DNA from: an uncultured Anaerococcus sp.
GTDB taxonomy: Bacteria; Bacillota_A; Clostridia; Tissierellales; Peptoniphilaceae
Length of the DNA stretch: 9,727 bases
Reading direction: 5' to 3'
Assembly: GCA_945916625.1 (NCBI GenBank)
Contig: CAMEGY010000023.1
Coordinates: forward strand, 1 to 9,727
A program made the position numbers and the translations under genes. Shown one piece after another: positions 5,892 to 9,727 of this stretch. Each line of letters opens with the position of its first letter. Positions within the stretch are counted from its first letter, which is position 1. The notes beneath the pieces were generated by a model. The model made no database searches. It was given only the letters and a program-made list of their open reading frames with translations, and was not told the DNA's origin.

Positions 5892-7738
5892 GTCGTAAAG
5901 AACTTAAAGATAAATTGAAAGAACTGCCTGATAAGCCAGGTGTTTATATAATGAGAGATATAAATGGCGAGATAATATATGTTGGAAAAGCTATATCTCT
6001 CAAAAATAGAGTAAGGCAATACTTTGATAACAACAAGAATAAGGGAGCCAAGGTACTTGCCATGGTTAGCCATATTGTTGATTTTGAGTATATCATTGTA
6101 CAAAATGAAGTTGAAGCCTTGATCCTTGAATCAAATTTGATCAAAAAAAATAGGCCAAAATACAATATTGTCCTTAGGGATGATAAGCAATACCCTTATA
6201 TAAAGATTAACAAGGAAAAATTCCCAAGGATACAAAAGGTTAGGCAAGTAGATAAGGATGGGGCAGATTATTTTGGTCCCTATCCTGATGCCTATGCGGT
6301 AAATGATGCCATAGACCTATTTCATGTATACTATCCTTTTAGGACATGCAACCTCAATTTTGACAAGGGTCAAAGTCTTGATAGACCATGTCTAAATTAT
6401 TTTATAAACAGGTGCAATGGGCCGTGTATAGGAAAAGAAGACGAGAAAAGATACATGGAAAATATCGATGATGTAAGAAGGTTTCTCGATAAAAAGGATA
6501 GGGTAATTCCTGATACAGTTCTAGATAAGATGAATGAAGAAAGTGAGAAACTCAACTTCGAGATGGCGGCTAAGTATAGGGATTACTATAGGGCACTTTC
6601 AATCATTTCTGAAAGACAATATGTAACAGAAACTACTGGTGATGATATGGATATCATTGCCTTTAGCAAGGGGACTTCAATAATTGTGGTCCAAGTTTTC
6701 TTTATGAGAAAGGGCCATATAGTTGATAGAGAGCATTTCATTATAAAAAATGATTATGCTGAAAAAGATTCTGAGATTATATCATCGTTTATGAAGCAGT
6801 TTTACTTGGACCTAATTTTTATTCCAAAAGAAATTATAGTAGACCATCTTCCAGACGAGCTTGACTCAATAGCTGAATACCTTAGTCAGAAAAAAGGGTC
6901 TAAGGTTAGTATCCATAAGCCAAAGTTGGGGAAGAAATTTGAATTAGTTACTATGGCTAGCCGAAATGCTCACGACATGCGTATTAAGCATGAGAAGAGA
7001 ATTGATAAGAAGGAACGAAATAAGTCTTCTGGTATCAACCAGCTTAAAGAAGTGTTGAATTTAGATAAGATTAACAGGATTGAAGCATTTGACATATCTA
7101 ATACATCTGGAGTTCAATCTGTTGGTTCCATGGTTGTGTTTGAAAATGGAATTTCTAATCCTAAAGAATATAGGAAATTTAAGATAAAAACTATAGAAGG
7201 ACCAGATGACTATGGTTCACTTAAGGAAGTTTTAACCCGAAGGCTTACCAATGCTAGAAAAGAGATTGAAAAAGGTAGTACCCATACTGGATTTGGAAAA
7301 TTACCAGATCTTATCTTGATGGATGGGGGTAAGGGCCAGGTGTCAATAGCCAAAGAAGTTTTCAGGCAAATGAATATGGATATAGAAGTTGCAGGCCTTG
7401 TCAAGGACAATAAGCACACTACTAGAGGAATAATTTATGATAATGAAGAAATTCCAATTTCTAGAAAAGATCCAGTGTATAAACTTATCTATGAAATCCA
7501 GGAAGAGGCTCACAGATTTGCTATAAATTATCATAGGTCTCTTATGAGAAAGACTATGAAAAAGTCAGAGCTTGACGAAATTAAAGGAGTGGGAAAAAAA
7601 ACTAAGGCAAATCTATATAAGCACTTTAAGACCCTATCAAATATCAAAAAGGCAAGTGTAGAAGAGTTAATGGAAGTACCACTGGTGGGCAAAGAATCAG
7701 CCCTAGAAATATATAAGTATTTTAGGTTGAAAGGATAG
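5888..7738 (+). CDS. uvrC: UvrABC excinuclease subunit C
   Basis: UvrC makes both incisions around a DNA lesion after UvrA and UvrB have located it (nucleotide excision repair). The 616 residues have the standard order: GIY-YIG nuclease (about 14-95, with GVY 18-20, YVG 31-33 and R41 in LKNRVRQYF) for the 3' cut; a four-cysteine region; a UVR/UvrB-binding helix pair (about 205-240); an RNase H-like nuclease for the 5' cut with D402 (AFDISNTSG), D479 (LMDGGKGQ) and H542 (EEAHRFA); and tandem helix-hairpin-helix DNA-binding motifs (about 555-616). C154, C168, C176 and C180 match the spacing of cysteines reported to hold a [4Fe-4S] cluster in E. coli UvrC. The start is a TTG overlapping the pepP stop (TTGA). 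It is the only start giving the normal N-terminus, although the ribosome binding site is weak, so translation is probably coupled. Confidence 0.96.
   Translation: MSRKELKDKLKELPDKPGVYIMRDINGEIIYVGKAISLKNRVRQYFDNNKNKGAKVLAMVSHIVDFEYIIVQNEVEALILESNLIKKNRPKYNIVLRDDKQYPYIKINKEKFPRIQKVRQVDKDGADYFGPYPDAYAVNDAIDLFHVYYPFRTCNLNFDKGQSLDRPCLNYFINRCNGPCIGKEDEKRYMENIDDVRRFLDKKDRVIPDTVLDKMNEESEKLNFEMAAKYRDYYRALSIISERQYVTETTGDDMDIIAFSKGTSIIVVQVFFMRKGHIVDREHFIIKNDYAEKDSEIISSFMKQFYLDLIFIPKEIIVDHLPDELDSIAEYLSQKKGSKVSIHKPKLGKKFELVTMASRNAHDMRIKHEKRIDKKERNKSSGINQLKEVLNLDKINRIEAFDISNTSGVQSVGSMVVFENGISNPKEYRKFKIKTIEGPDDYGSLKEVLTRRLTNARKEIEKGSTHTGFGKLPDLILMDGGKGQVSIAKEVFRQMNMDIEVAGLVKDNKHTTRGIIYDNEEIPISRKDPVYKLIYEIQEEAHRFAINYHRSLMRKTMKKSELDEIKGVGKKTKANLYKHFKTLSNIKKASVEELMEVPLVGKESALEIYKYFRLKG
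7731..7735 (+). promoter_or_regulatory. Ribosome binding site of hprK, abutting the uvrC stop
   Basis: AAGGA occupies the last bases of the uvrC coding sequence, directly before its TAG (7736-7738), and lies 6 bases upstream of the hprK ATG at 7742. A ribosome finishing uvrC therefore stops on the hprK initiation region, which points to coupled translation. Confidence 0.7.
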
Positions 7739-7741
7739 TTA

Positions 7742-8746
7742 ATGACAGAAGTTAAAGATATAAATGACAAGAGTGAGCATATAGTAAATGAAGTCAGAAA
7801 GGGCATATATAATAAAAGTATCAAGCTTCATAAGGTTGTGGAAAACCTTGGTCTTGAAATAATTATAGAATCAACAGATTATAAAGATATAGTCCTTGAA
7901 AATGCAGATGTTAACAGGCCAGGTCTCCAACTAACAGGCTATATGGAAGATTTTCCATTTAAAAGACTTCAGATTGTAGGCTCAGTAGAATATAAGTATT
8001 TGACTAGTCTTGATAGCAAGATGCAATACGAGAGATTTAGGGGAATTTTATCTTACGACATACCTGCAGTAATTTTTTCTTATGACAGAGAAATCCATGA
8101 AGATATCGAAGATCTTGCAAGATATTATGATGTAACTCTTTTAAGGTCTCCTGCCAAAACAACTAAGTTGATATCAGATATTTCTGACCAACTTGAGTAC
8201 CAACTTGCTCCATCTACAAACTTACATGGAGAACTCCTAGAAGTTTTTGGTGTAGGAGTATTAATCATGGGTAAGTCCTCAGTTGGTAAATCTGAAGCAG
8301 CGTTAGAGCTTGTAAATAGAGGTCACAGACTTGTAGCAGACGATATGGTTGATATAACAGCCATAGATAAAAAAATAATAGGAACATCACCAGATAATAT
8401 TAGACACTTTATGGAATTAAGAGGCCTGGGTATCATCAATGTTAGAAGATTATATGGTTCAGGTGCAATAAAAAAAGAATCTCAGGTAGACTTAGTTATA
8501 GAACTTGAACAGTGGAAAGATGACTTTGAGTATGATAGGCTTGGAATTGACCAACACTATATCGAACTACTAGACATAAAGCTTCCTCATATGGTTGTTC
8601 CTGTGAGGGCAGGTAGGAACATTGCTTTAATAATTGAGGTCGCTGCAATGAACCAAAGAGAAAAAGCACTTGGATACAACGCAGCCAAGGTTATGACAGA
8701 CAATATTTTTCATCCAGAAAACGTTGAAAATACAAAGGAATTATAG
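7742..8746 (+). CDS. hprK: HPr kinase/phosphorylase
   Basis: HprK is the sensor of carbon catabolite repression in Gram-positive bacteria. It phosphorylates HPr on Ser46 when glycolytic intermediates are high and removes that phosphate when phosphate is high. P-Ser-HPr is the corepressor of CcpA and is a poor PTS phosphate donor. The 334 residues comprise an N-terminal domain (about 15-155, with RPGLQLTGYMEDFPFKRLQI) and the P-loop kinase domain. H162 (LHGELLE), P-loop GKSSVGKSE at 177-185, the GHRLVADD stretch at 194-201 with D200-D201, and the family signature ELRGLGIINVR at 225-235 are present, as is the C-terminal PVRAGRNIALIIEVAAMN. The P-loop has Ser180 where many family members have Gly. 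It is the last gene of the pepP-uvrC-hprK unit, and its stop codon is the first part of the terminator stem. The PTS permease at 1-1331 would be among the systems affected by its activity. Confidence 0.96.
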   Translation: MTEVKDINDKSEHIVNEVRKGIYNKSIKLHKVVENLGLEIIIESTDYKDIVLENADVNRPGLQLTGYMEDFPFKRLQIVGSVEYKYLTSLDSKMQYERFRGILSYDIPAVIFSYDREIHEDIEDLARYYDVTLLRSPAKTTKLISDISDQLEYQLAPSTNLHGELLEVFGVGVLIMGKSSVGKSEAALELVNRGHRLVADDMVDITAIDKKIIGTSPDNIRHFMELRGLGIINVRRLYGSGAIKKESQVDLVIELEQWKDDFEYDRLGIDQHYIELLDIKLPHMVVPVRAGRNIALIIEVAAMNQREKALGYNAAKVMTDNIFHPENVENTKEL

Positions 8747-8768
8747 GAGCTAGGCTCCTATTTTTTTT
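8744..8768 (+). terminator. Intrinsic terminator of the pepP-uvrC-hprK unit
   Basis: TAGGAGC (8744-8750) and GCTCCTA (8754-8760) form a perfect 7-bp, GC-containing stem with a 3-base loop, followed directly by eight T residues (8761-8768). The hprK stop codon TAG is the first three bases of the stem, so there is no 3' untranslated spacer. Confidence 0.93.
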
Positions 8769-8773
8769 AAGAA

Positions 8774-8793
8774 TTTGTAAAATATTTTACAAA
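8774..8793. promoter_or_regulatory. 20-bp perfect palindrome, candidate operator (Rex-like)
   Basis: TTTGTAAAATATTTTACAAA is identical to its reverse complement. It ends 3 bp before the -35 box of the PFOR promoter, centred near -48 from the predicted start. The inner 18 bp (TTGTAAA-N4-TTTACAA) has the size and symmetry of Rex redox-repressor sites (TTGTTAA or TTGTGAA half-sites), differing at one symmetric position per half. Binding by Rex is an inference; another dimeric regulator is possible. It is too far past the hprK terminator T-run to be part of it. Confidence 0.55.
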
Positions 8794-8796
8794 AAT

Positions 8797-8825
8797 TTGT
8801 CAATGGGAACTTTTTCCTATATAAT
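8797..8825 (+). promoter_or_regulatory. Promoter of the pyruvate:ferredoxin oxidoreductase gene
   Basis: TTGTCA (8797-8802) and TATAAT (8820-8825) are separated by exactly 17 bp, close to the sigma-A consensus, with one mismatch in the -35 and none in the -10. Transcription should start near 8832, giving a leader of about 66 bases. The strength fits a highly expressed central-metabolism enzyme. Confidence 0.87.
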
Positions 8826-8833
8826 ATTTGTGA

Positions 8834-8860
8834 GAAACTTTTTCATAATTTTTAAGTTTC
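8834..8860 (+). repeat. Inverted repeat in the PFOR mRNA leader
   Basis: GAAACTT (8834-8840) and AAGTTTC (8854-8860) are perfect 7-bp inverted arms around a 13-base AT-rich loop, starting right after the predicted transcription start. It could form a 5'-end stabilising stem. The pairing is modest and might be chance in such AT-rich sequence. Confidence 0.4.
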
Positions 8861-8883
8861 AAAATTTTTATCTATTATAAAAA

Positions 8884-8891
8884 GAGGAAGG
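8884..8891 (+). promoter_or_regulatory. Ribosome binding site of the PFOR gene
   Basis: The purine run GAGGAAGG ends 6 bases before the ATG at 8898. This selects that codon over the next in-frame ATG (8925, in KTMDGN), which has no such site. Confidence 0.8.
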
Positions 8892-8894
8892 TAA

Positions 8895-9727
<833 letters not shown>

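Noticed and set aside
4235..7824. Minus-strand open frames at 4235-4465, 5819-6103, 5944-6165, 7210-7419, 7343-7534 and 7531-7824
   Set aside because: All lie opposite pepP, uvrC or hprK coding sequence, lack recognisable domains and have no convincing ribosome binding sites.
8716..8729. Possible CcpA cre box (AGAAAACGTTGAAA, about 12 of 14 matches to the consensus) upstream of the PFOR promoter
   Set aside because: It lies inside hprK coding sequence, before the terminator and roughly 100 bp from the PFOR start. A match of this quality is expected by chance in AT-rich DNA, and the end of the reading frame (PENVEN) explains the bases.

Overview
The window looks like chromosomal core DNA from a low-GC, anaerobic Gram-positive bacterium (Firmicutes/Bacillota). 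The evidence is the AT-rich sequence, strong AGGAG-type ribosome binding sites, HPr kinase (the Gram-positive catabolite-repression regulator), a PTS permease, and the start of a pyruvate:ferredoxin oxidoreductase gene. The protein style resembles Peptoniphilaceae such as Anaerococcus or Peptoniphilus. That genus-level guess is an inference and cannot be settled from the window.

Layout. (1) Bases 1-2170, plus strand: the 3' two thirds of a beta-glucoside-type PTS permease (EIIC-EIIA), whose stop overlaps the start of a PHP-domain phosphoesterase gene. A long hairpin at 2174-2215 closes this unit and also ends the convergent unit. (2) Bases 2209-3922, minus strand: ychF followed 4 bp later by tdk (thymidine kinase), driven by a promoter at 3962-3989. 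(3) Bases 4002-8768, plus strand: a complete transcription unit with promoter, an 8-bp leader hairpin, a long-form aminopeptidase P gene, uvrC (TTG start overlapping the previous stop), hprK and a strong terminator. (4) Bases 8774-9727, plus strand: a 20-bp perfect palindrome, a near-consensus promoter and the first 276 codons of a pyruvate:ferredoxin oxidoreductase gene that runs off the right edge.

Functional links. The PTS permease takes phosphate from HPr. HprK phosphorylates HPr on its regulatory serine, so sugar uptake and its global regulator both lie in this window. PFOR oxidises the pyruvate made from those sugars to acetyl-CoA and reduced ferredoxin. UvrC (excision repair), Tdk (nucleotide salvage), YchF (translation-associated ATPase) and aminopeptidase P (proline-peptide turnover) are housekeeping genes.

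I see no rRNA, tRNA, CRISPR array, transposon, phage gene or toxin-antitoxin pair, and no evidence of a new defence or mobile system. The more interesting signals are regulatory: a Rex-like palindrome abutting the PFOR promoter, the back-to-back ychF/pepP promoters with a leader hairpin, the bidirectional terminator that contains the tdk stop codon, and the translational coupling of a PTS permease to a PHP phosphoesterase. There is no gene-free stretch longer than 300 bases; the longest gaps are 3923-4121 and 8747-8897.
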